8,809 bases of DNA from an uncultured Caryophanales bacterium (GTDB lineage Bacteria; Bacillota_I; Bacilli_A; RF39; UBA660), in the NCBI GenBank assembly GCA_947065955.1, contig CAMSXY010000038.1:1-8809 (forward strand). The letters are read 5' to 3'. A model generated the notes under the pieces. The model was given only the letters and a program-made list of their open reading frames with translations, was not told where the DNA came from and did no database searches. Each line of letters opens with the position of its first letter. Within the stretch, counting starts at the first letter, position 1. Position numbers and translations under genes: made by a program. This document shows, piece after piece, positions 1-6,640 of this stretch.

Positions 1-1856
1 ATCTAACTGGGTATTCTATTTTTACAAGTAAGAAAATAGATAGTACGCATATTATTAAAAAGATTTCTTCTAGTAATCAATTTCACATTGGAAAAGAAGG
101 AATTTTAACCTATTCTTTTCATATGGATGAAATCGATCATTCTGAATTTGAGAATATTTTTAAGGCTTTGCGTGCAAAGAAAAAATATTATCGTTTAAAA
201 AATAAAAATATCGTTTCTTTGGAGAATCAACAATTACAAGATTTAGATCAATTTTTTAAGGAGTTAGAATTAAATCCTCATGATTTACTAGAGGAAGATA
301 TAGAAATTCCAAAATATCGAGCTTTATATATTGATAGTTTAAAGAATTCAAAATATGGAAATATCCAAACAGATTCTATTTTTAATGAATTTGTTTCTAA
401 TTTTAAAAAATATCAAGATTTAAAGATTTCTTTTGATGAAGAAGATGAAAGAATTTTAAGAGATTATCAAAAATGGGGAGTTAAATGGCTTACAACGATT
501 TATAAGTGTCAATTTGGTGGTATTTTAGCTGATGAAATGGGGCTTGGAAAGAGTATACAAACGATATCCTTTATTAAACAGGTATTAAAAGAAAAAAAAG
601 ATGCGAAAATACTTATTGTAAGTCCAACTTCTCTTATTTATAATTGGCAAAAGGAGTTTGAAAAGTTTGGTTCTTTCTTAAAATATACGGTTGTAGCAGA
701 GGCAAAGGGCCGAAGGGAAGAAATTTTAAAAAATTCTTCTTCCTATAATATTTTTATTACAACTTATGGCTTGGTTCGAAATGATTTTTCCTTTTATGAG
801 GATCTGTTTTTTGAACTTTGTGTAATTGATGAGGCACAAGCTATTAAAAATTATCAGGCTATGATGACACGGGAAATAAAAAAGATAAAAGCAAACTGTA
901 AGATTGCATTGACTGGAACACCTGTTGAAAATAATGTGACAGAACTGTGGAGTATTTTTGATTTTATTATGCCAGGTTATTTAAATTCTATTTTTAAATT
1001 TAGAGAAAAATATTTGATTAAAGATGTAAACGAAGAGGATTTAAATATTTTAAAAACGTTAAATGAACAGATTTCTCCTTTTATTTTAAGAAGAAAGAAA
1101 AAAGATGTTATAAAGTCTTTGCCTGAAAAATTGGAAAGTAAAATTTATATGGAACTTCCAAAACAACAGAAGTTGCTTTATGTAAAAGTCTTAAATGATA
1201 CAAAAGAGGAAATGGATCAGTTGATTCGAGAGCAAGGATTTCAAAAATCGCGTGTTAAGGTACTTCAATTACTGACAAAATTAAGGCAATTATGTATTGA
1301 TCCTAATGTTTTGTTTGAGGAATACACAGGTGAGAGTGTGAAAATGGAAGAACTTCTTCGAATTGTAAAAGAATATATTGCAACAGGGCATAAAATCCTT
1401 ATTTTTAGTAGTTTTAAAAGAGTTCTTGAAAATGTGAAAAAGTTATTTCAAGAACATTCTATTTCCAATTATATGATTGATGGAAGTGTTAAAAGTCGAG
1501 ATCGTATGGATATGGTAGAATCTTTTAATAAAGATTTAACAAATTGTTTTTTGATTACTTTAAAAGCAGGCGGAACGGGTCTTAATCTAGTTGGGGCTGA
1601 TGTGGTGATTCATCTTGATATATGGTGGAATCCTCAGGTTGAAAATCAGGCAACCGATCGTGCCCATCGTATTGGACAGGAAAAAAATGTAACGGTTATA
1701 AAACTGATTACCAAAGGAACCATTGAAGAGAAAATTATTGAATTACAAGAGAAAAAAAGGGTTTTAAGTGAAAACTTAATAGAAGGGAAAAAAGAAGATA
1801 CTTTAATGCAATTAACCGAACAAGACTTTCAAAATTTATTGTCTTATAGTGAGTAA
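1..1856 (+). CDS. SNF2-family DNA-dependent ATPase/helicase, 5'-truncated by window edge
   Basis: The frame is open from base 3 to the TAA at 1854-1856 (617 codons), so the ATG at 123 is internal and the true start lies before the window. The first ~140 codons resemble the bacterial SNF2-associated domain (FENIFKALRAKKKYYRL, then a short linker). The SNF2 ATPase core follows: Walker A DEMGLGKS (from 531), Walker B box DEAQ (828-839), motif III ALTGTPVENN (from 906), then the helicase C-terminal lobe with GGTGLNL (about 1570-1590) and motif VI QATDRAHRIGQ (1647-1679). All core motifs look intact. Relatives in Bacillota are usually about 1,000 residues with an N-terminal SWIM zinc finger; that part would be off the left edge and cannot be checked. 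Such proteins use ATP to translocate on duplex DNA and remodel bound proteins (RapA/HepA-like); the specific role here is unknown. Family call is very sure. Confidence 0.95.
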   Translation, partial: LTGYSIFTSKKIDSTHIIKKISSSNQFHIGKEGILTYSFHMDEIDHSEFENIFKALRAKKKYYRLKNKNIVSLENQQLQDLDQFFKELELNPHDLLEEDIEIPKYRALYIDSLKNSKYGNIQTDSIFNEFVSNFKKYQDLKISFDEEDERILRDYQKWGVKWLTTIYKCQFGGILADEMGLGKSIQTISFIKQVLKEKKDAKILIVSPTSLIYNWQKEFEKFGSFLKYTVVAEAKGRREEILKNSSSYNIFITTYGLVRNDFSFYEDLFFELCVIDEAQAIKNYQAMMTREIKKIKANCKIALTGTPVENNVTELWSIFDFIMPGYLNSIFKFREKYLIKDVNEEDLNILKTLNEQISPFILRRKKKDVIKSLPEKLESKIYMELPKQQKLLYVKVLNDTKEEMDQLIREQGFQKSRVKVLQLLTKLRQLCIDPNVLFEEYTGESVKMEELLRIVKEYIATGHKILIFSSFKRVLENVKKLFQEHSISNYMIDGSVKSRDRMDMVESFNKDLTNCFLITLKAGGTGLNLVGADVVIHLDIWWNPQVENQATDRAHRIGQEKNVTVIKLITKGTIEEKIIELQEKKRVLSENLIEGKKEDTLMQLTEQDFQNLLSYSE

Positions 1857-1912
1857 ATTATTTTGAATGAAAAGAATTTTTGAAACATATAGTATAAAGA
1901 AGGATGGTATAT

Positions 1913-2980
1913 ATGTTCAAAAATTATAAAAAAGTATGGATTTTAGTTGGTGTTGTGTTTATTGTTTGTGTTTTCTTTTTTGGAAAAAAGATTTTTAAAA
2001 AGGAGTCTTCTTCTTGTTCTTTACATTTAGATTTGGATGGAAATCGTATTGTTCATTTAAAGTGGGGAGAGAAATATGAAGAGGATGGTTATCATGCCGT
2101 TTCTTCTTGTCGTGAGAATTATAACGAGAAGGTTGTGATTACAGACCAAGTTAATTATGAAGTTCCAGGAACGTATGAAAGAATTTACTCTTTAAAACTT
2201 GAGAATGGAGAAGAGTTAAAGGAGACACGTTTTATTGTTCTTGAAGTTGATAAAAAAATAGAGTATCAAGATAAATATGATTCGATTGATAATACAGTAA
2301 AAGGATGGGGAATTCCGAATAAAAAAGATGGTCAAAGACCTGTAGAAGCAGGAAGTATTCGAGAAAAATTATTGGCTTATGATGCTTATTTGATTGGAAA
2401 CGATGAAAAAGTCCTTTATTTAACTTTTGATGAGGGAAGTAATGATACGTATTTAAAAGAAATTGTGCAGGTTTTAAATGATAATGATGTAAAAGCAACA
2501 TTCTTCTTTTGTAAAAATTTTATTTTAGACAATCCAGAGTTAATGAATACTTTAGTCAAAACAGGGCATTCTGTTGGGAATCATACGGCGAATCATTATC
2601 AGATGCCTAAGTATGCCAACCGTTCTTCTTTTCAAACGTATTTGAAAGAGATTGTTGCGGTTGAGGAAGCTTTTAAATCTGTTACAGGAGTCCGTATAGA
2701 TCCTATTTATCGTGAACCTAGAGGAGAATATAGTCTTCGAAGTTTGCAAATTATGAAAGATTTGGGTTATAAAACATATTTTTGGAGTGTTGCTTATGTG
2801 GATTTTAAGGAAGATTTAAGTAAGGAAAAAGCTTTGAAAGAATTGACTTCCCGAGTTCATAATGGGGCTATTTATTTAATTCATCCTAAAAATAAAGGGA
2901 ATTATGAGGCTATGGATTCCTTTATTAAAAAGATGAAAAGTGAAGGTTATACTTTTGATTTAGTAAAAAATATTTCCTAG
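1913..2980 (+). CDS. PdaA-like polysaccharide deacetylase, membrane-anchored, with Ig-like domain
   Basis: I chose ATG 1913 over the in-frame ATG at 1904 because the AGAAGG site at 1898-1903 touches 1904 but is well spaced from 1913; this gives 355 residues. An N-terminal membrane anchor (about residues 8-24) is followed by an extracellular Ig-like region (about 35-113, containing GDP-free DUF5011-type pattern YEVPGTYERIYSL) and a NodB deacetylase domain (about 168-350). Visible motifs are TFDEG with D173 and E174, metal motif HTANH with H224 and H228, REPRG 267-271, FWSVAYVDF and LIHP with H324. The REPRG and FWSVAYVD blocks resemble PdaA, which removes the N-acetyl group from muramic acid on the way to muramic delta-lactam. 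The usual second Asp of TFDDG is Glu here. It probably works outside the membrane on peptidoglycan. The 56-bp gap from the SNF2 gene suggests cotranscription. Substrate is inferred, not shown. Confidence 0.88.
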   Translation: MFKNYKKVWILVGVVFIVCVFFFGKKIFKKESSSCSLHLDLDGNRIVHLKWGEKYEEDGYHAVSSCRENYNEKVVITDQVNYEVPGTYERIYSLKLENGEELKETRFIVLEVDKKIEYQDKYDSIDNTVKGWGIPNKKDGQRPVEAGSIREKLLAYDAYLIGNDEKVLYLTFDEGSNDTYLKEIVQVLNDNDVKATFFFCKNFILDNPELMNTLVKTGHSVGNHTANHYQMPKYANRSSFQTYLKEIVAVEEAFKSVTGVRIDPIYREPRGEYSLRSLQIMKDLGYKTYFWSVAYVDFKEDLSKEKALKELTSRVHNGAIYLIHPKNKGNYEAMDSFIKKMKSEGYTFDLVKNIS

Positions 2981-3003
2981 GATTCTTTTAGAATCCTTTT
3001 TTT
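2979..3003 (+). terminator. Intrinsic terminator after the deacetylase gene
   Basis: A perfect 7-bp stem AGGATTC/GAATCCT (2979-2985 with 2991-2997) and a 5-nt loop TTTTA are followed by an unbroken T run (2997-3003). The stem begins inside the TAG stop codon of the deacetylase gene, so it closes that transcript. Confidence 0.9.
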
Positions 3004-3035
3004 GTGTAAAGTTTTGTTTATTATTTTTTCTTAAA

Positions 3036-3064
3036 TAGACAATTTTTTTGAAACATGTTATGAT
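3036..3064 (+). promoter_or_regulatory. Vegetative (sigma-A type) promoter for the GNAT gene
   Basis: The -35 box TAGACA (3036-3041) and the -10 box TATGAT (3059-3064) each match consensus at 5 of 6 bases and are separated by 17 bp. A TG at 3056-3057 forms an extended -10 element. It sits between the terminator at 2979-3003 and the SD of the next gene, giving a leader of only about 15-20 nt. Confidence 0.75.
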
Positions 3065-3087
3065 GAAAAAAATAAGGGAGTGTGTAT

Positions 3088-3525
3088 ATGAAAGTAGAAT
3101 TTCGAAAAGCAACTGTGGAGGATATTGAAGCAATTGTTTCTTTGTGTAATGAATGTTTTTTAGAAAGTACAACGGTAGAGTATGCGAGGGCCTCTTTTGA
3201 AAAAACAAAAGAAGATCCCAATCAAATTTATTTAGTAGGAATGGTTGATGGAGAAACGATTGCTCATGCGAAGATTACGATTATTCCAACAATGTTTAAG
3301 GAAATGAATACGTATGCGATTTTAAATCATGTTTGTGTAAGAAAGGATTTTCGAAGACATCACATTGCATCCTTAATGCTTGAGGAAATTGATAGTATAT
3401 GTAAGGAAATGGGTTGTGTTTCTATAAAGCTATGGTCTTGTAATTTTCGTGTTCCAGCACATAGTTGCTATCAAAAATATGGATTTGAAAAGATTGATGC
3501 TAGTTTTTTTGAAAGGAAAATATAG
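3088..3525 (+). CDS. GNAT-family N-acetyltransferase
   Basis: The ATG at 3088 has an AGGGAG Shine-Dalgarno site 7 nt upstream (3075-3080), better than the in-frame GTG at 3082. The product is 145 residues, the normal size for a single GNAT domain. It opens with the typical FRKATVEDIEAI strand-helix, has the central beta strand NHVCVRKDFRR (about 81-90) leading into the acetyl-CoA pyrophosphate loop RRHHIA (89-94), and ends with the motif-B pattern CYQKYGFEKID. The canonical R-x-x-G-x-G/A loop has His92 in place of the first glycine, while Ala94 is kept. GNAT enzymes move an acetyl group from acetyl-CoA to an amine; the acceptor cannot be told from sequence. It is the first gene after a strong promoter and its stop codon overlaps the SD of the following gene, so the two are translated as a unit. 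Confidence 0.9.
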   Translation: MKVEFRKATVEDIEAIVSLCNECFLESTTVEYARASFEKTKEDPNQIYLVGMVDGETIAHAKITIIPTMFKEMNTYAILNHVCVRKDFRRHHIASLMLEEIDSICKEMGCVSIKLWSCNFRVPAHSCYQKYGFEKIDASFFERKI

Positions 3526-3533
3526 GAGGTTTT

Positions 3534-4715
3534 ATGGAAATTAAAAGAGTTTATATTGGTGGATGGTTTCAAAGAACTATGTTACAATTATCTGAGATAT
3601 ATGATTTTTTAAGAGAGGGAACTTCTCAATTAGAGTTGGATCAGGAGAAATTGCTTGCGTTAAAAAAGACTTTGAATATTGGAAAATTAGATTATTATGT
3701 AAATGGATTTGAATATTTAATTTTTACAACTTCGCTTGGTATTAGTGTAAAGATTTTTGAAGATGGTTTAATTGTTTTAAATAATGAAGGAGTTTCTGAA
3801 AAAACCTTATTTGTAGATATTGAAAATTTAACAGAATATTATGAAAATTGCTTGTCCCCAGCACTAAACTATCTATTTAGTTTGGGGGCTCCTGTTCCTA
3901 AAGAACTTGCGAATATTGAAACGGTATATCCTTATATTATTGTTTTGGATCATGCAACACGCGAGGAATTATATGATTTAATGGCTCGTACAGAAAAACA
4001 AAAATATTTTGAGTTTGAAAGTGATACTTTTGATATGATACGAGGTAATAAGTATTATTTTATTAATGATAAAAAGGGTGATCTAGAAGGAATTGAACGT
4101 TATATCGAAGAACAAATTTTTATTCGTGAATTTAAGGGACAATTACATAGGTATTTAAATCTTCATCGTATTATTTGGGAACGAATTGCTGCGGTAAAGG
4201 AAAATGCTATGGTAAAGGGTTCTAAGATTATTGAACTTAGTAATAAAATCGATGGATATGAGAAGACCATTAATTTAATTGAAGGTCGAATTAACCAGAT
4301 GAATACTTATATTGTAACAAGAGAAAAGATTGCTAAGTCGGATAAAAATTTAGCAGAATTTTTAGAGGTTTCTGGGTATCGATATGAAACTTTGAGGGAT
4401 ACCTTAAGTTATATTCAACAACTATGGAAAACGACTAAAAGTTATGTACAACAAGCAAGCTCTTTATTTAAGGATTTAAGACAAGATGTTACACAAAAAT
4501 CTGTAGATAATTTAACGATTGTAACCTCTATGGGTGTTGGTGCAAGTTTAATTGGACTTTTTACAGAAAGTGCTCCAACTTTTACAACTTTTGGACTTAT
4601 TTACTTCTTCTCACTAGCACTTATTGGATATACTGTTAATAAAGTTATGAAATATATTTCTGAAAATCGTAAGTATCATATTTCAGATATTGAGTATGAT
4701 AAAAATATTAAGTAG
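3534..4715 (+). CDS. Membrane protein of unknown function: helical stalk plus C-terminal two-TM hairpin
   Basis: ATG 3534 is preceded by AGGAGG (3524-3529), which overlaps the TAG of the acetyltransferase gene. The product has 393 residues and no signal peptide. The first ~190 residues look like a mixed alpha/beta cytosolic domain (strands such as EYLIFTT, ISVKIF and YPYIIVL). About 195-327 is charged and predicted helical or coiled-coil (IIELSNKIDGYEKTINLIEGRINQ). Two hydrophobic segments follow, about 328-344 and 353-372, joined by a short loop TESAPTFTT, and a 20-residue charged tail ends the protein. This layout of soluble N-domain, long helix and C-terminal membrane hairpin, with DNLTIVTS entering TM1, recalls CorA-type magnesium channels, but the GMN selectivity motif is absent. 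I do not recognise the family and assign no function. Isoleucine is almost always ATT, the apparent host pattern. Confidence 0.85.
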   Translation: MEIKRVYIGGWFQRTMLQLSEIYDFLREGTSQLELDQEKLLALKKTLNIGKLDYYVNGFEYLIFTTSLGISVKIFEDGLIVLNNEGVSEKTLFVDIENLTEYYENCLSPALNYLFSLGAPVPKELANIETVYPYIIVLDHATREELYDLMARTEKQKYFEFESDTFDMIRGNKYYFINDKKGDLEGIERYIEEQIFIREFKGQLHRYLNLHRIIWERIAAVKENAMVKGSKIIELSNKIDGYEKTINLIEGRINQMNTYIVTREKIAKSDKNLAEFLEVSGYRYETLRDTLSYIQQLWKTTKSYVQQASSLFKDLRQDVTQKSVDNLTIVTSMGVGASLIGLFTESAPTFTTFGLIYFFSLALIGYTVNKVMKYISENRKYHISDIEYDKNIK

Positions 4716-4742
4716 TTGAATCATTTTGGATTCAACTTTTTT
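4714..4742 (+). terminator. Intrinsic terminator after the 393-residue gene
   Basis: A perfect 9-bp stem AGTTGAATC/GATTCAACT (4714-4722 with 4729-4737) and a 6-nt loop ATTTTG are followed by six T (4737-4742). It begins in the TAG stop codon and ends only about 9 nt before the SD of the Nudix gene. Confidence 0.9.
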
Positions 4743-4765
4743 AAAGATTTTAAGGAGGTGATAAA

Positions 4766-5380
4766 ATGGAAAACTGGCTAAAATGGGCAATGGAAATTCA
4801 AAGTTTAGCGCAAATAGGACTTACTTATACAAAGGATGTTTATGATATAGAAAGATATGAAAGATTAAGAGAAATATCGGCTGAAATAATAGAAAGTAAA
4901 ACAGAGATTGATCTTGAAAAGGTAAAAGATTTGTTTTGTGGGGAAAAAGGATATCAAACACCTAAAATAGATACAAGAGCAGCTATTTTTAAGGATAATA
5001 AAATAGTATTAGTACATGAAAAAGGAGGAGGTTGGTCTCTTCCTGGTGGTTTTTGTGATATACTTGAGTCAATAAAATCTAACACGATAAAGGAAGTTAA
5101 GGAAGAGTCTGGTTTCGATGTAGAGGCTTTAAAAATTATTGCTTTGCAGGATAGAAATAAACATAATAAACCTATTTATGCTTATGGAATTTGTAAGGTA
5201 TTTGTATTGTGTAATATTCTTGGTGGAGAATTTGTAGAAAATAACGAAACTACAGAAATTGGCTATTTTTCATTAGAAGAAATACCAGATGATTTATCGG
5301 AAGATAGAACGACTAAGGAACAGATTGAGATGTGTTTTGAAGCTTATCATAATGAAAATTGGAAAACTCTTTTCGATTAG
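4766..5380 (+). CDS. Nudix hydrolase with N-terminal helical domain (YjhB/ADP-ribose pyrophosphatase-like)
   Basis: ATG 4766 follows a near-perfect SD AAGGAGGTGA (4752-4761). The 204-residue product starts with the helical N-domain typical of one Bacillota Nudix group (MENWLKWAMEIQSLAQIGLT, then YDIERYERLREI). The Nudix fold begins near residue 68; the Nudix box spans G95-F117, fitting G-x5-E-x7-(R)E-x2-EE-x-G-hydrophobic with E101, E110, E113 and E114 present and Lys109 in place of the usual Arg. The family cleaves nucleoside diphosphates linked to another group, with Mg or Mn ions held by the box glutamates; ADP-ribose-like or related substrates are typical, but the true one is unknown. Codon use stands out: about 11 of 21 Ile codons are ATA and all six Arg codons I counted are AGA. 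No promoter fits in the 23 bp after the preceding terminator, so expression needs read-through or a promoter inside the gene before. Confidence 0.93.
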   Translation: MENWLKWAMEIQSLAQIGLTYTKDVYDIERYERLREISAEIIESKTEIDLEKVKDLFCGEKGYQTPKIDTRAAIFKDNKIVLVHEKGGGWSLPGGFCDILESIKSNTIKEVKEESGFDVEALKIIALQDRNKHNKPIYAYGICKVFVLCNILGGEFVENNETTEIGYFSLEEIPDDLSEDRTTKEQIEMCFEAYHNENWKTLFD

Positions 5381-5650
5381 GATAAAATAAAAATTTTTGA
5401 AAAACTTTCTAAAATTTTTTTCTTTTCTTTGTAAATAAAATGAGATTTAAAAATTACTAAATATTTTAAAAATGTGTTATTTTTGGAATGATTTAGAAAA
5501 GTATATATTTTTATAATCTCATTTTTTTAGTTTAAATAGTATTTATTTTAGTGAAATCTAAGGTTCCAGAAGTTATATAGTATATTTTAAAAATAAAATT
5601 TTCCTTCGATTATTCTATGAAATGCGCGAAAAAACATTTTATTATTTTTA
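5381..5650. other. Gene-free AT-rich gap
   Basis: No open frame of useful length with an SD site is visible on either strand. The stretch contains the nested inverted repeat at 5437-5525, described separately, and many A and T runs. No strong terminator directly follows the Nudix gene: the AAAATTTTT segments just after 5390 could pair, but only with A-T pairs. The last ~60 bases before the next gene hold its promoter. Confidence 0.6.
5437..5525 (+). repeat. Nested inverted repeat, possible structured RNA or late terminator
   Basis: An 11-bp perfect inverted repeat, AAAATGAGATT at 5437-5447 and AATCTCATTTT at 5515-5525, encloses a second pair CTAAAT/ATTTAG (5457-5462 with 5491-5496) and a third AAAAAT/ATTTTT (5468-5473 with 5479-5484, loop GTGTT). 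All three are nested in the right order to form one long hairpin, and the outer arm runs into a T tract reaching 5528. It could be a late terminator for the Nudix transcript. The AT content makes short pairings likely by chance; only the outer 11-bp pair is notable. Confidence 0.35.
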
Positions 5651-5679
5651 TTAAATTTTAAGCATTTTTGTGATACAAT
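5651..5679 (+). promoter_or_regulatory. Probable extended -10 promoter for the small-gene pair
   Basis: TGATACAAT (5671-5679) is an extended -10 element with -10 box TACAAT (5 of 6). The -35 position at 17 bp spacing is TTAAAT (5651-5656), a poor match, consistent with dependence on the TG extension. It lies about 25 nt before the SD at 5702-5708. Confidence 0.55.
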
Positions 5680-5712
5680 GATTTATAGAAAGAGTATTAT
5701 GAAGGAGGCTAT

Positions 5713-6012
5713 ATGGCTAAAACTGCATGGATATTTTCCTATAAGCTTAAGAAAAATATAAACGAAGAGCAATTTATACAGTTAACCCAAAAATTACATG
5801 ATGAGGTTATTTCTAAAGCAAAAGGATTTATTTCTTGGGAACATTATTTACAAGATGATATATGGACGGATTTTGTCCTTTTTGAAACGGAAGAAGATGC
5901 TCAGAATGCAACAATGATTGGAAAAGGAAAAGAAGTGACCAATAATTTTTATGCTTGTATTCAAATGAATACTTGCAGGGCTTTAATTTCAAAATTCGTT
6001 AAAAAATATTAA
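5713..6012 (+). CDS. Small ABM-like (dimeric alpha/beta barrel) protein, function unknown
   Basis: ATG 5713 is preceded by AAGGAGG (5702-5708). The 99-residue product has the length and pattern of antibiotic-biosynthesis-monooxygenase (ABM)/EthD-like proteins: a first strand AWIFSYKLK, a helix NEEQFIQLTQKLHDEV, the GFISWEHYLQ strand, the strand WTDFVLFETEEDAQNA leading to the second helix, and a final helix or strand. These folds usually dimerise into a barrel and act as small monooxygenases, haem-degrading enzymes or unknown binding proteins. No catalytic residue can be assigned from sequence. It has no signal peptide or membrane segment. It is the first gene of a likely two-gene operon with the 71-residue gene 30 bp downstream. 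Family call is by pattern and only moderately sure; the gene itself is certain. Confidence 0.8.
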   Translation: MAKTAWIFSYKLKKNINEEQFIQLTQKLHDEVISKAKGFISWEHYLQDDIWTDFVLFETEEDAQNATMIGKGKEVTNNFYACIQMNTCRALISKFVKKY

Positions 6013-6042
6013 AGCGTATTTTATGAATAGGGAGGAAATAGT

Positions 6043-6258
6043 ATGGATGAATTAAAAAATATTATGAAAAGATTTGTAGAATCTGGTTGGGATTTAATTT
6101 CTATCCCAGCTCAAAATTGGTTAGATGGAAAAGGAGAAATTGAAGAACTTATTTTGGCAATCCAAAAAGCAGATGAAGAATGTGGAAGTTGTGGTTGTGA
6201 ATTAGATCCTTTCTATAAAAAAGCATTATCGTTACTTGAAAATTTAAAACAAAAATAA
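6043..6258 (+). CDS. Small CGSCGC-motif protein, function unknown
   Basis: ATG 6043 has a GGGAGGA site at 6030-6036. The 71-residue product is acidic and mostly helical by pattern: helix about 1-14 (MDELKNIMKRFVESGW), helix 30-46 and helix 55-69. Between the last two lies CGSCGC (C47, C50, C52), a cysteine cluster that could bind a metal or undergo redox chemistry, though three cysteines alone do not define a site. It has no signal peptide or membrane segment. It lies 30 bp behind the ABM-like gene, probably in one transcript. Its last ~13 codons recur as a degenerate copy at 7525-7566, so this gene once lay directly before the amidase gene or was duplicated with its start. I do not recognise the family. 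Confidence 0.78.
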   Translation: MDELKNIMKRFVESGWDLISIPAQNWLDGKGEIEELILAIQKADEECGSCGCELDPFYKKALSLLENLKQK

Positions 6259-6289
6259 TTTTTAAATTATAATGAAAGAAATAGATAAG

Positions 6290-6313
6290 TTTAAAAAACG
6301 TTTTTAAATTTTT
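6290..6313 (+). terminator. Weak AT-only terminator-like hairpin after the 71-residue gene (copy U)
   Basis: An 8-bp A-T stem TTTAAAAA/TTTTTAAA (6290-6297 with 6301-6308) with loop ACG is followed by five T (6309-6313). The equivalent hairpin in the second copy (7604-7627) differs in both arms at the paired position, so pairing is kept, which argues that the structure matters. With no G-C pair it would be inefficient. Confidence 0.4.
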
Positions 6314-6367
6314 ATTGGATTTATTATCATTAAAAATATAGGAGTTTAAAATTCTCCTGCTAAGCAT

Positions 6368-6396
6368 TTGAATAGTATTTTTTATGTAGCTAAAAT
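6368..6396 (+). promoter_or_regulatory. Candidate promoter in duplicated spacer (copy U)
   Basis: TTGAAT (6368-6373) and TAAAAT (6391-6396) are spaced 17 bp, a good sigma-A type arrangement. The same boxes exist in the downstream copy but 20 bp apart. It would read into the dead amidase start at 6418 and stop at the terminator 6508-6534. Confidence 0.4.
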
Positions 6397-6417
6397 AGTT
6401 TTTCCTAAGGGGATTTT

Positions 6418-6441
6418 ATATGTGATTTTCAAGTGGTATAA
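6418..6441 (+). pseudogene. Dead start of an amidase gene copy
   Basis: Aligned without gaps to the start of the intact amidase gene at 7775, this reads ATA TGT GAT TTT CAA GTG GTA TAA: the start codon is ATA instead of ATG and the eighth codon is a stop. The G-rich SD-like run AAGGGGATTTTAT just before it is also shared. Homology to the amidase gene ends here at about 6437, so only a stub of seven codons remains. Confidence 0.65.
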
Positions 6442-6507
6442 TCATAGAGAAATCTTTAAAATCCCAAAATAAAGGAATGTTATAAAGAAAAGTAAATATA
6501 AGAATTT

Positions 6508-6534
6508 AAGATACTTGAAGAAAGTATCTTTTTT
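6508..6534 (+). terminator. Intrinsic terminator between the two halves of the duplicated locus
   Basis: A perfect 9-bp stem AAGATACTT/AAGTATCTT (6508-6516 with 6522-6530), a 5-nt loop GAAGA and a six-T tract (6529-6534). It lies about 250 bp past the 71-residue gene with no intact gene between, so it may be the leftover terminator of a gene now lost, or the end of transcripts from the promoter at 6368. Confidence 0.85.
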
Positions 6535-6560
6535 GATGGTATGATATTAAGGGTTAGAAT

Positions 6561-6588
6561 TTGAAATATATATTTTATAAAATATATT
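6561..6588 (+). promoter_or_regulatory. Candidate promoter for the decayed ORF and lipoprotein
   Basis: TTGAAA (6561-6566) and TATATT (6583-6588), each 5 of 6 to consensus, are 16 bp apart and lie after the terminator at 6508-6534 and 40 bp before an AGGAGG site (6628-6633). The spacer and -10 contain a perfect 20-bp palindrome (6568-6587), all A and T, which could be a protein site or chance. Confidence 0.4.
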
Positions 6589-6640
6589 GAAAAGAGTAAA
6601 AAAAAGTAATATACTTTTATAAGAAATAGGAGGGTGAAGA

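Larger units (their letters stand above)
6211..6437 (+). repeat. Upstream copy (U) of a duplicated block: small-gene tail, spacer, amidase start
   Basis: This block aligns with 7525-7794. The left ends match codon for codon without gaps (FYKKALSLLENLK against FYIRLEALLENLK, offset 1314). The spacers share long stretches such as ATTATAATGAAAGAAAT, TTTGAATAGTAT and ATGTAGCTAAAATAG. The right ends share GATTTTCAAGTGGT, which codes for the start of the amidase (offset 1357). The downstream copy is 43 bp longer because of insertions or deletions in the spacer. Confidence 0.85.

Noticed and set aside
123..125. ATG 123 as the start of the SNF2 gene
   Set aside because: The frame is open and protein-like from base 3, no SD precedes 123, and the sequence before it continues the SNF2-associated domain.
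1904..1906. ATG 1904 as the deacetylase start
   Set aside because: The AGAAGG site abuts it with no spacing, while ATG 1913 has normal spacing and begins the positively charged anchor.
2232..3221. Minus-strand open frames opposite the deacetylase and acetyltransferase genes
   Set aside because: They are antisense shadows of well-supported genes, without SD sites or recognisable protein patterns.
6149..6367. Minus-strand open frame across the end of the 71-residue gene and the spacer
   Set aside because: It overlaps the duplicated block, has a low-complexity composition and no SD or homologous frame in the other copy.
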